From an uncultured Erysipelotrichaceae bacterium (lineage in GTDB: Bacteria; Bacillota_I; Bacilli_A; RF39; UBA660): 20,134 nt of DNA. The notes beneath the pieces were generated by a model. That model searched no databases. It was not told where the DNA came from and was given only the letters and a program-made list of their open reading frames with translations. The position numbers and the translations under genes were made by a program. Positions 13,119 to 20,134 of the stretch are shown here, piece after piece; position 1 is the stretch's first letter; every line of letters starts with the position of its first letter. Location of the stretch: positions 1-20,134 of the forward strand of contig CACZQD010000015.1 in NCBI GenBank assembly GCA_902783215.1, in the 5' to 3' direction.

Positions 13119-15974
13119 TTATTTTTTATCCCAATGGGCATGAAGTGTAACTTCTTTAGTATCTAAACCATAATTTGATTTATCAGAATATTTTACAACT
13201 CTATCAGATACTTTGCTATATTCTGTTGCAGTTACCCAATCCTTAGAACTATGATCTTTTTTAGATTTATAGCATCTATATTGTTTTTGCCCATTATGTT
13301 GTCTTGTTGCAACCCAGAAACTAAATTTATAATTTTTTCTTTTAAAGCTATTAGCTTTTAATTTAAAACTTTCTCCTGGTTCCTTCGCAACTTTTTGTTC
13401 CGTCATAGTTCCAGTAGCATCATTTGATCCTTTAACGAACTTAACTGTTACAGTAATTTTTTTATTATCACCATATGTTTTGCTATAAGGAGATGTATTT
13501 TCTTTACTACTATTATCAGTTTTTGTTGTCTTTTTTTCTTCCTTTTTAGAAGCTGTTGTTTTTGTTTTACTTGAAGATGAACTCTTACCTTTTGTCCATT
13601 TAGCATGCATAGTAATATTACCTTCAGGAGTATTAATATTCATCTTAGCACCATCAGTGTATTCCTTATAACCATATTTCTTACAGTTATCTAATGTTGT
13701 CCAAGAATAAGTTTTTGCATTTTTTGCTTTTGTACTTGTAAATCCTTTATATTGAGTTACCTTCTTGCCATTAACTGTTACTTTTCTAGATGCAACCCAA
13801 TGATCAAATTTATAACCTTTTTTTGTATAAGTATTTTTCTTTAATGTTATTGCTTGATCCGTTTTCTTATTCTTTGTTGGCGTCATTGTATCTTTTCCAT
13901 CACTACCATCTGCATAATTAACATCAAATGTTTTTGGTACTAATAGAACGTCTTTATTTTTAGTAGTAGCTTTTATAGCAATACATTGAGGACTACTTGT
14001 TTCATTATAGAAGTTTGAAATATTCATTCTTAAATAATATGTTTTACCAACAGTTAAGTTATTTGTAATTTTAATAACACCTGTATTAGACTTCTTTAAT
14101 GAAGATTGTGAATATAACTTACCAAATTTTAAAGAAGCATTTTTCTTTAAACATCCATCTTTAGTAGTATATAATTGTAATTTTGCATAACGTTGATATG
14201 CTTTCTTAGTTGCAGCATTTTTTAATTTTATAACTACATTATTAGTTCTCCATTGTGCTTTTAATGTATAATCTCCACCATCTTTTAAATAGTAAACTAA
14301 CTCAGCTGTATTGGTTGCTGGAAATAATATACGTCCATGTGAACAACTTTTTTGCCATACAAAATCTTGGTTATTATGTTGCGCTGTCTTATAACATAAA
14401 TAACTATTTCCCTTCATTAAATTAAATCCAGCTAATTTATATGTTTTCTTATTATATTTAAATCCAGTTAATAATTTAGATTGTGAAGCATTTTTTGGCT
14501 TACCAATAGATACTTTGTAACTATATCCACTAGGAATCTTATAATAAGTTTTTTTATTAATCATATAACTTATTTTACCATTTTTCGATGAATTTGGTTT
14601 CCCAAAATCCATTTTTACCGTTGAATACTTTGCAGCTTTAACTTTATAAACTATCTTAGGAATAGTTTTTTGACCTTTTGTAATAGTTATTTTTTGGCAT
14701 TCATTTTGTATTGTATAATTACTACTATTAACTTTTTCTTTTACATATAAAGTAACAGAACCGTTATTGTTAACTTGACTGTTTACATAAGAATTACTAA
14801 TAAAAATTGAAGGGCCAATTTCTGTGCCTTTTGTAAGTGTTGGATCTGAAGGATACTTGTCTTTATATATTCTTGTAGATAAAACATCATTACCTTCATA
14901 GGATATATCTATTGATGGTTCTCCAATAGGCTGTGAACATTTATCATCCTTATAAAGATAATATGATGAACTAATAGGCGCAAATAATCCTGTTTCACTA
15001 TCTACATTAGACAATGATATCTTCCATTCGCTTGATGAATTATCAGCATACTTTAAATAATTTGATGTTTTATTTAATACTGCATCTCCAGTATTTTCTT
15101 CATCATATTCCATATTTTCATCTATTGGATTTTCATCATCAGTATCATATTCATCATCTATATCTGTTACATCTGTAACATTTTTATCAAATGGTTTTGA
15201 AAAATCACAAATATATTTATTATTTGCTTTATCATATGTACAATTTTCTAAACCGGTTTCATTATCGGTAGTTTGTTGATCTACTTGTTCTGGTTGTGGA
15301 GTTGGAGTTACTTCTGGTTGTTTTTCTTCTTTTGTTTCTTGTTTTTCTTCTTGCTTACAAGCAGCTTTCTTTTCAATTCTTGTTGTTGTATTTACACTAC
15401 ATTTTGTTCCATTTAATGTGTAGTCAACAGTAGTAATTGTCTTTGTAGCAGCAACGTTTGTTGTACCATTACTCATTTTTTCATCTACTGTTTGTTTTGG
15501 ACAAACATATTTTGGTGAATAATTATATTCGCCTGATGTAGATGTTGAATTGCTTGATACATCGCTTTCATTAACATTGCCATCCCCATTTAAATCATAA
15601 ACTAATTTTTGTTCTTCAGTTAATGATTCATTATTTTCAATTGCATTTTTTATAACACCTATATCTTGAAGTGTGACTTTTCCATCTGGAGTTAAGTCCC
15701 CATTTTCATTTACAACATCACCTACTAAATATGCATTAATTTCTGATGTTGCAACATTTTCTTGGTAGCACACAGTACCATCTAAACTCCATCCATCTTC
15801 ACAAGTTAATTGGCAAGTTTCATTTCCCATTAAACCATTTAAGCCATTATTACTTGCAATTACCCCTATTATAGCTACTATTGCAATAACTGGTATTGCT
15901 ATTTTTAATATTTGTTTTCTTTTTCTAGCAGCTACTTCTTCATTTGTTGGTCTACCTACATGTCCTTTTGCCAT
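13119..15974 (-). CDS. Large N-anchored surface protein with dockerin-like and InlB-type repeats
   Basis: A 951-residue protein with a short basic N-terminus containing GRPTNEE and a membrane helix (24-41). A Cys motif (CQLTCEDGWSLDGTVC, 54-69) recurs in part as YTLNGTKC near 185-192. A dockerin-like module (85-139) has two canonical calcium loops, DLTPDGKVTLQD (93-104) and DLNGDGNVNESD (127-138). An acidic, Pro/Gln-rich linker covers about 205-300, followed by a long beta-rich region. Two C-terminal modules (about 683-795 and 841-951), each ending in HAKWTK or HAHWDKK, resemble InlB B-repeats or Listeria-Bacteroides repeats. There is no sorting signal, so it should stay membrane-anchored facing outward. 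AGGAGG lies upstream of the ATG, and it has its own promoter and terminator. Function is unknown; adhesion or scaffold is inference. Confidence 0.85.
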   Translation of the reverse strand: MAKGHVGRPTNEEVAARKRKQILKIAIPVIAIVAIIGVIASNNGLNGLMGNETCQLTCEDGWSLDGTVCYQENVATSEINAYLVGDVVNENGDLTPDGKVTLQDIGVIKNAIENNESLTEEQKLVYDLNGDGNVNESDVSSNSTSTSGEYNYSPKYVCPKQTVDEKMSNGTTNVAATKTITTVDYTLNGTKCSVNTTTRIEKKAACKQEEKQETKEEKQPEVTPTPQPEQVDQQTTDNETGLENCTYDKANNKYICDFSKPFDKNVTDVTDIDDEYDTDDENPIDENMEYDEENTGDAVLNKTSNYLKYADNSSSEWKISLSNVDSETGLFAPISSSYYLYKDDKCSQPIGEPSIDISYEGNDVLSTRIYKDKYPSDPTLTKGTEIGPSIFISNSYVNSQVNNNGSVTLYVKEKVNSSNYTIQNECQKITITKGQKTIPKIVYKVKAAKYSTVKMDFGKPNSSKNGKISYMINKKTYYKIPSGYSYKVSIGKPKNASQSKLLTGFKYNKKTYKLAGFNLMKGNSYLCYKTAQHNNQDFVWQKSCSHGRILFPATNTAELVYYLKDGGDYTLKAQWRTNNVVIKLKNAATKKAYQRYAKLQLYTTKDGCLKKNASLKFGKLYSQSSLKKSNTGVIKITNNLTVGKTYYLRMNISNFYNETSSPQCIAIKATTKNKDVLLVPKTFDVNYADGSDGKDTMTPTKNKKTDQAITLKKNTYTKKGYKFDHWVASRKVTVNGKKVTQYKGFTSTKAKNAKTYSWTTLDNCKKYGYKEYTDGAKMNINTPEGNITMHAKWTKGKSSSSSKTKTTASKKEEKKTTKTDNSSKENTSPYSKTYGDNKKITVTVKFVKGSNDATGTMTEQKVAKEPGESFKLKANSFKRKNYKFSFWVATRQHNGQKQYRCYKSKKDHSSKDWVTATEYSKVSDRVVKYSDKSNYGLDTKEVTLHAHWDKK

Positions 15975-16000
15975 TTTTCTTCCTCCTATCTTATGTAATA

Positions 16001-16029
16001 ATCATAACACACATCATTTTTTTATGCAA
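16001..16029 (-). promoter_or_regulatory. Extended -10 promoter of the 951-residue protein gene
   Basis: On the minus strand, -35 TTGCAT (16029-16024), a 17-nt spacer, and TGT followed by -10 TATGAT (16006-16001). The predicted start is near 15994, about 20 nt before the ATG. Confidence 0.85.
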
Positions 16030-16063
16030 GCAATTTAAAAAATATTTTAAAAAAAAACATAAA

Positions 16064-16498
16064 TTATTTTACAAATCTTATGCTTTTATCAAATCTAATA
16101 TATTTTATTATAAATACTACTATACCAACTATCAATTCTAAAGATAATGCAACATATATTATATGACACATTTTATTTGATACTAAACTTGATATAGTAA
16201 ATATTCCATGCACAGGATGTGGTATAGGAATAATTAAGAGGACTAATAAGCAAAAAACAATTGCCATTAATGAATGAATTGCCTTAGTAAAAAAGTATAA
16301 TATATTAATAAAAGGAACCCATACAACTCCATTTACTTTTATATTCATTTCCTCTAAAGCTTTTTTTGTTGCGAAAGACAATAAAATAGATACACTAATC
16401 ATCAAAATAATAATAAATATTATATAGATAATATCTAGTTCAATAAATCGTTTAAACAAATCTACAAAAAAACTACCATATTCTTTCAATATATCCAC
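16064..16498 (-). CDS. Small polytopic membrane protein, unknown function
   Basis: A 144-residue protein with about four hydrophobic segments and a basic C-terminal end (IRFDKSIRFVK). The middle block NGVVWVPFINILYFFTKAIH resembles the W-x-P-x-x-N-x-Y loop seen in several small Firmicutes membrane proteins, but I assign no family. The frame stays open to 16567. However, AGGTGA (16508-16503) lies exactly 4 nt before a GTG at 16498, the same spacing as at two clear starts elsewhere in the window, and a promoter lies inside the longer frame. GTG 16498 is therefore chosen. It follows the class B sortase gene but is separated from it by a terminator. Confidence 0.7.
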   Translation of the reverse strand: MDILKEYGSFFVDLFKRFIELDIIYIIFIIILMISVSILLSFATKKALEEMNIKVNGVVWVPFINILYFFTKAIHSLMAIVFCLLVLLIIPIPHPVHGIFTISSLVSNKMCHIIYVALSLELIVGIVVFIIKYIRFDKSIRFVK

Positions 16499-16524
16499 TT
16501 TATCACCTACCATATATTGATTTA

Positions 16525-16553
16525 ATAATATCATAATTATTATAAAAAAACAA
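16525..16553 (-). promoter_or_regulatory. Promoter of the small polytopic membrane protein gene
   Basis: On the minus strand, -35 TTGTTT (16553-16548), a 17-nt spacer and -10 TATTAT (16530-16525), with a start near 16518. The -35 is weaker than those of the adhesin genes. Confidence 0.5.
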
Positions 16554-16567
16554 CTATTTATGGACAT

Positions 16568-16602
16568 AAAAAAGAAAAGGTACTAAAAATATAATACCTT
16601 TT
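16568..16602 (-). terminator. Intrinsic terminator of the class B sortase gene
   Basis: On the minus strand an 8-bp stem AAAAGGTA (16602-16595) / TACCTTTT (16582-16575) with a 12-nt loop, then C and six T. It starts directly after the stop codon. Confidence 0.8.
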
Positions 16603-17811
16603 TTATTTTCTCTTTTCTTCTAGTATTAATTTGGATTGAATAACTATTCTATTACCATTATTATCTAAACAAGTAGATAATGTAAGCAACTTATCTTTAG
16701 TAGTAACATCCTGTTTAAAATCATATATACTTCTAGAAAGCATAGTATCTATAAATTTTTGATATGATTTGTTATTTTCAAATGTATGTGTTAAATAATA
16801 TGATTCAGATGGTACTACATATATAGATACTATTTGCCATAATGTATTTTTCTTTGGTGTAGAAATTTTAATAATTTGATTTTCTTCATTAGTATACCAA
16901 GATTCTTCCAAAGTTTTCTCCAAACTACCAAACATAACTTGATCAGTTCTACCATGACCATATATAACTGAATTTTTCTTAAAATGATTAAAATCACTTC
17001 GATAATCAGCAAATAACCATCCGGCAACATTAGATTTTTTATTAAATGAATGATTTAAATAGAAGCTATTATCGCCACCTTGAACAAATGGATAATTAAC
17101 ATTAGTATTGTTAACATAAATCCAACCAACAGTATCCGAATTTATATTTAAAAGAGTAGTGAAATCAACATCCATCATTGTAGTTTCAGCATAATTCCAA
17201 TATTCTTCTCCATATCGTTTAATATCATATGATTCTCCACTAAATGTTGCAGCTTTATCAGATGGTTCAAAAGCCACTTCTTCTTCTGTTATTTCTATAT
17301 CTTTTAAAACGTTCATCATTTCAGAATCAACAGCTTTACCTTCATTATACCAATTAAATAAAGTAAAACCACTAGAAACCAAAGCAATTAAAGAAACTAC
17401 CATAATAATCATATATATATTAGCAAATTTTCTAATTTTACCTATACCACCCATATACCAAGCAATATCTGATTTACTAATTTTCATTTTTTTTCTTTTA
17501 GCATAGTCAGTAAATTGATAAATTTTTCTTTTAATTTTTTCTTTGTTACTATGTTTTAATCTTTTTTCAACTCTTTTAGTTAGTAAATTTAAAATCTTTT
17601 GTTCTTTTTTTACTTCTTTATTATTATATTTATCTAAAACTTTTATCAATCTATCTAAAGGTGTATATACCATATAATCATTTACTTTACTACACTTAAA
17701 ATAAAAGACTTTTTTATCATCATTAACACAAACAACATACTCATCTTTATTAAGTCTTAATGATTCTAATATATGATAAGTTTGTCCTCGATATATAATA
17801 TTCCTTTCCAT
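16603..17811 (-). CDS. srtB: Class B sortase with cytoplasmic N-terminal domain
   Basis: A 402-residue transpeptidase whose C-terminal half is a clear class B sortase: LLNINSDTVGWIYVNNTNVNYP, DNSFYLNHSF, AGWLFADYR, then catalytic His286 in YGHGR, Cys381 in TLSTC and Arg388 in NRIVI. The membrane helix lies at about 131-153, so the catalytic domain is outside. The first 130 residues are unusual: a small beta-type domain (1-60, starting IIYRGQTYHI), then a very basic helical stretch (65-125, about one third Lys/Arg) that would sit in the cytoplasm. Standard class B sortases are about 240-300 residues. It lies downstream of the TPQTA-bearing adhesin, its probable substrate. GGGGGA lies upstream of the ATG. 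Confidence 0.93.
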   Translation of the reverse strand: MERNIIYRGQTYHILESLRLNKDEYVVCVNDDKKVFYFKCSKVNDYMVYTPLDRLIKVLDKYNNKEVKKEQKILNLLTKRVEKRLKHSNKEKIKRKIYQFTDYAKRKKMKISKSDIAWYMGGIGKIRKFANIYMIIMVVSLIALVSSGFTLFNWYNEGKAVDSEMMNVLKDIEITEEEVAFEPSDKAATFSGESYDIKRYGEEYWNYAETTMMDVDFTTLLNINSDTVGWIYVNNTNVNYPFVQGGDNSFYLNHSFNKKSNVAGWLFADYRSDFNHFKKNSVIYGHGRTDQVMFGSLEKTLEESWYTNEENQIIKISTPKKNTLWQIVSIYVVPSESYYLTHTFENNKSYQKFIDTMLSRSIYDFKQDVTTKDKLLTLSTCLDNNGNRIVIQSKLILEEKRK

Positions 17812-17838
17812 AATAATATCCCCCTTTATTGGTTGTAT

Positions 17839-17867
17839 ATAATAGCACTTTTTTTAAGTTTTTGCAA
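17839..17867 (-). promoter_or_regulatory. Extended -10 promoter of the class B sortase gene
   Basis: On the minus strand, -35 TTGCAA (17867-17862), a 17-nt spacer, and TGC followed by -10 TATTAT (17844-17839). The start should be near 17832, about 20 nt before the ATG. Confidence 0.75.
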
Positions 17868-17869
17868 AT

Positions 17870-17893
17870 TAAAGAAAAACTGCCTAAGCAGTT
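17870..17893 (-). terminator. Intrinsic terminator of the first adhesin gene
   Basis: On the minus strand a 6-bp stem AACTGC (17893-17888) / GCAGTT (17883-17878) with a 4-nt loop, then TTTCTTT. It begins about 8 nt after the TAA stop. Confidence 0.75.
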
Positions 17894-17901
17894 ATTTCTA
17901 A

Positions 17902-20134
17902 TTATAATTGTTTTTTAAATTTTTTAAATCCAAATACAGAACCTATACCTGCTGTAATAAGCGTAAATACTAAGAATACTATATTTCGATCTGCTGTTTG
18001 TGGAGTTTTTGAATTATACATTACTGCTTCTGTAGTAATACTCTTATCAGCTTTTACAGTAAATTCTACAACTTCATAACTTAAGTCATATCCTGAAGGG
18101 GCTTGAATTTCTGTTAAAGTATAATCTCCCGCAGGTAATTCAAATTCTTTTGGTGTATTTGTAGATACCCATCTATAAATTTCCTTACCAGTTGAATCTT
18201 TAATAATTAAAGTAGCTCCTGGTAATTCTTGTTTAGATGTAATATCTTGTTTACTAATTTTAACTGGATATTTTTCTACTTCTGTAGGTACATCTGGTTT
18301 TCCAGGTTCATCCGGAATATTTTCAGGAGAGTTGTACATTACAACATTTGTAAATTCTCCATTTTCAAAAACTTCAAATTCAACTGTTTCAGTTTTTAAT
18401 TGATATCCCTTTGGTGCGATTGTTTCACTTAAAGTATATTTTCCAGGTTCTAATTCAAATTCATATGGTGTATCTGTAGAAACCCATTCTTTTACTACTT
18501 CACCATTTGCATTTTTTACAACTAAATGAGCTCCTGGTAATTCTTTACCATTTGTTACATCTTGTTTACTTATTTTAGCACCAGTCACAACAGTAACAGG
18601 TTTATTTTCCATTTCAACTTTAACAACTTTACCATCATATTTAACTTCAAAAGTTTTTACTTCATTAGTTAATTCATATCCTTTTGGTGCAATTGTTTCT
18701 GTTAAAGTATATGTTCCTTTTTCTAAACCTTCAATTGTTTCAGCTTCAGTTGACGAAACAAAACTATGTCTTATTTTTCCATTAGAATCTTTAACAACTA
18801 AAGTAGCTCCTGCTAAAGGTTGTTTTGTTTCACTATCAATTTTAATAATTTCAACCTTTGTTATTACTTTTTTGTTTGAATATTCTAAACTAACTGTTTG
18901 GTCATCTTTCTTAACCTCAAATGATTTTACTTCATTAGATTTTTCATATCCTTCTGGAGCACTTACTTCACTTAAAGTATATTTTCCAGTAGCTGTAATA
19001 TTTTTTACTTCATGTGTTTCTTTAGTAGTTGTCCACTTATCTATTTCTTTTCCGTTAGAATCTTTAACAACAAGGACAGCTCCTTCTAAAGCTTCTTTAG
19101 TATCTGCATCAATTTTTAATGCATTAACCTTTGTATTTTTCTTTTCAACTGGTTTATTTTCAACAACAAAACTTTGTGTTTTATCGTTATAACTTACTTT
19201 TATAGTAACTTTTTTATCAGATTTAGTATATCCTTCTGGAGCACTAACCTCTGTTAAAGTATAAGTTCCAGCAGTTAAATTTTTAAACTCTTTACCACTA
19301 GTAGTAGATGTCCAAGTTTTACTAAACTTTCCATCACTTGATACTAGTTTTAACTTAGCACCAGCTAAATTTGTCTTAGTACCAGCTATTCTCTTATAAA
19401 TAACTAATTTATTACCTTTTTTGGTAATCTTACCACTTAAACTAACATTTTTAGTAGTCTTTTCTGTAGTAGTAGTATTTGGTGTTAAAGTCTGTTTATT
19501 ACTTCCACAATTAAAGTTTTTTGAAACAGCATAAGATTTAGTTCCTTTAGCTGTAACTTTAATAGTTACATTTCCTCCAACTTTAACGCTTGATTTAGGT
19601 ACTCTTACATAAAAACTATTGCCAGATTTTTTATATATTTCAGCACCTTTTGCACCACTTACAGTAGCAGTATAACTAGTTAAATTATTATTTGTATCCT
19701 TAACTGATAGTTTATTAGATACATAATAATTACCAGACTCACTAAATGTTATTTTTGAATTTGTAAATTTAAAATCAAATTTTGCATTTGCTTTCTTATA
19801 TGCATTAACAGCTTCAGTATAAAATGGTTTTACGCCTGCTGTATTTCTTACATCACGAGTAGTACTAATTCTATTTTTTGAATCTTTACCACCATAATAA
19901 TATAAGAATTCATTGATTGCTAATTCTGAATAATAATAATTTTTTTGTGACTTGCTTCCATTGTATTTTTTTACAATTGCAGCTACACCAGCTTGAACTG
20001 GTTTTGACCATTGCGAACCAGCAATTGTACAACTTGATCCAACATCAGCAACATGAAACTTTGTACAAAACATTTTATAATTACTATTCGTTTTATAAAA
20101 AAGCGAATCATAACCATTATATTTTAGTACAGCA
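17902..20134 (-). CDS. SpaA-repeat surface adhesin/pilin, 5' end outside window
   Basis: At least 743 residues are present. An ATG lies at 20073, but the frame stays open to the window edge. The codons before that ATG (AVLKYNGYDS, then YKTNSNYK) align with the other adhesin, so this is an internal Met and the signal peptide is off-window. The N-terminal domain has Cys, Cys and Glu at positions 3, 15 and 50 counted from that Met, matching the other adhesin. After a beta-rich region come five SpaA/Cna-B-like repeats (about 19400 down to 18020). Each has Lys, the (S/T)E(V/T/I)xAPxGY Glu and a terminal Asn, as needed for isopeptide cross-links. A Pro-rich linker (about 18265-18330) separates repeats 4 and 5. 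The C-terminus has TPQTA, a hydrophobic helix and KKFKKQL. Class B sortase follows. Confidence 0.92.
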   Translation of the reverse strand, partial: AVLKYNGYDSLFYKTNSNYKMFCTKFHVADVGSSCTIAGSQWSKPVQAGVAAIVKKYNGSKSQKNYYYSELAINEFLYYYGGKDSKNRISTTRDVRNTAGVKPFYTEAVNAYKKANAKFDFKFTNSKITFSESGNYYVSNKLSVKDTNNNLTSYTATVSGAKGAEIYKKSGNSFYVRVPKSSVKVGGNVTIKVTAKGTKSYAVSKNFNCGSNKQTLTPNTTTTEKTTKNVSLSGKITKKGNKLVIYKRIAGTKTNLAGAKLKLVSSDGKFSKTWTSTTSGKEFKNLTAGTYTLTEVSAPEGYTKSDKKVTIKVSYNDKTQSFVVENKPVEKKNTKVNALKIDADTKEALEGAVLVVKDSNGKEIDKWTTTKETHEVKNITATGKYTLSEVSAPEGYEKSNEVKSFEVKKDDQTVSLEYSNKKVITKVEIIKIDSETKQPLAGATLVVKDSNGKIRHSFVSSTEAETIEGLEKGTYTLTETIAPKGYELTNEVKTFEVKYDGKVVKVEMENKPVTVVTGAKISKQDVTNGKELPGAHLVVKNANGEVVKEWVSTDTPYEFELEPGKYTLSETIAPKGYQLKTETVEFEVFENGEFTNVVMYNSPENIPDEPGKPDVPTEVEKYPVKISKQDITSKQELPGATLIIKDSTGKEIYRWVSTNTPKEFELPAGDYTLTEIQAPSGYDLSYEVVEFTVKADKSITTEAVMYNSKTPQTADRNIVFLVFTLITAGIGSVFGFKKFKKQL
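17992..18006 (-). other. Sortase recognition motif TPQTA
   Basis: The codons encode T-P-Q-T-A just before the C-terminal hydrophobic segment. It resembles the NPQTN/NPKTG-type signals used by class B sortases, one of which is encoded by the next gene. Confidence 0.75.

Noticed and set aside
18020..19400. Direct repeats as a CRISPR array or minisatellite
   Set aside because: The repeats are about 270-bp protein-coding SpaA modules in frame, with diverged sequence and no spacer pattern.
17902..20073. Start of the right-hand adhesin at ATG 20073
   Set aside because: The frame is open to the edge, and the upstream codons align with the other adhesin. No ribosome binding site or signal peptide is present at 20073.
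585..20134. Mycoplasma genetic code (TGA as Trp)
   Set aside because: Trp codons checked are TGG, no gene has an internal TGA, and the AAA+ gene ends in TGA.

Overview
The window comes from a low-GC Gram-positive-type bacterium. The partial 16S gene, the AGGTGA/AGGAGG ribosome binding sites, the LysM, SpaA and sortase proteins and the very AT-rich composition all fit a Bacilli/Erysipelotrichia or RF39-like (Tenericutes-related) gut lineage. Every tryptophan codon I checked is TGG, no gene carries an internal TGA, and one gene ends in TGA, so the standard bacterial code applies rather than the mycoplasma code. The exact lineage is inference.

Positions 1-270 hold the 5' end of a 16S rRNA gene on the minus strand. 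It is preceded by a boxA-like leader and two strong tandem sigma-A promoters exactly 93 bp apart. Positions 585-9346 are housekeeping and accessory genes: a DUF402 nucleotide phosphatase, an S41 C-terminal processing protease, an RNHCP zinc protein, an acidic single-pass membrane protein, TrmL, a thioredoxin-fold-like membrane protein, a free-standing ClpC-D1-like AAA+ ATPase, a triple-LysM protein, a small basic protein, a membrane-anchored glucosaminidase-like protein, a PnuC-type transporter and a compact UvrD-like helicase.

Positions 9402 to the right edge (20134) form one minus-strand cell-surface island of about 10.7 kb. Read in transcription order it contains: (A) a large SpaA-repeat adhesin or pilin, cut by the window edge; a class B sortase with an unusual cytoplasmic N-terminal domain; and a polytopic membrane protein. 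(B) A 951-residue N-anchored surface protein with a dockerin-like module and two InlB/Listeria-Bacteroides-type repeats. (C) A second SpaA adhesin, a second sortase whose start lies inside the adhesin gene, a polytopic membrane protein and a small ORF. Modules A and C share the order adhesin, sortase, polytopic membrane protein. Their adhesins share a homologous N-terminal domain with two conserved cysteines and a Glu where classical thioester domains have Gln. The sorting signals differ (TPQTA in A, SIANT in C), so each sortase probably serves its own substrate. The second sortase lacks the usual catalytic Arg after its Cys.

Genes are tightly packed, with short 5' leaders, terminators that overlap stop codons, and one promoter whose -35 hexamer is an arm of the preceding terminator. 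Several real starts lie downstream of an in-frame GTG that is part of the AGGTGA ribosome binding site, and I corrected those starts. I saw no tRNA, CRISPR array, insertion sequence or attachment site.
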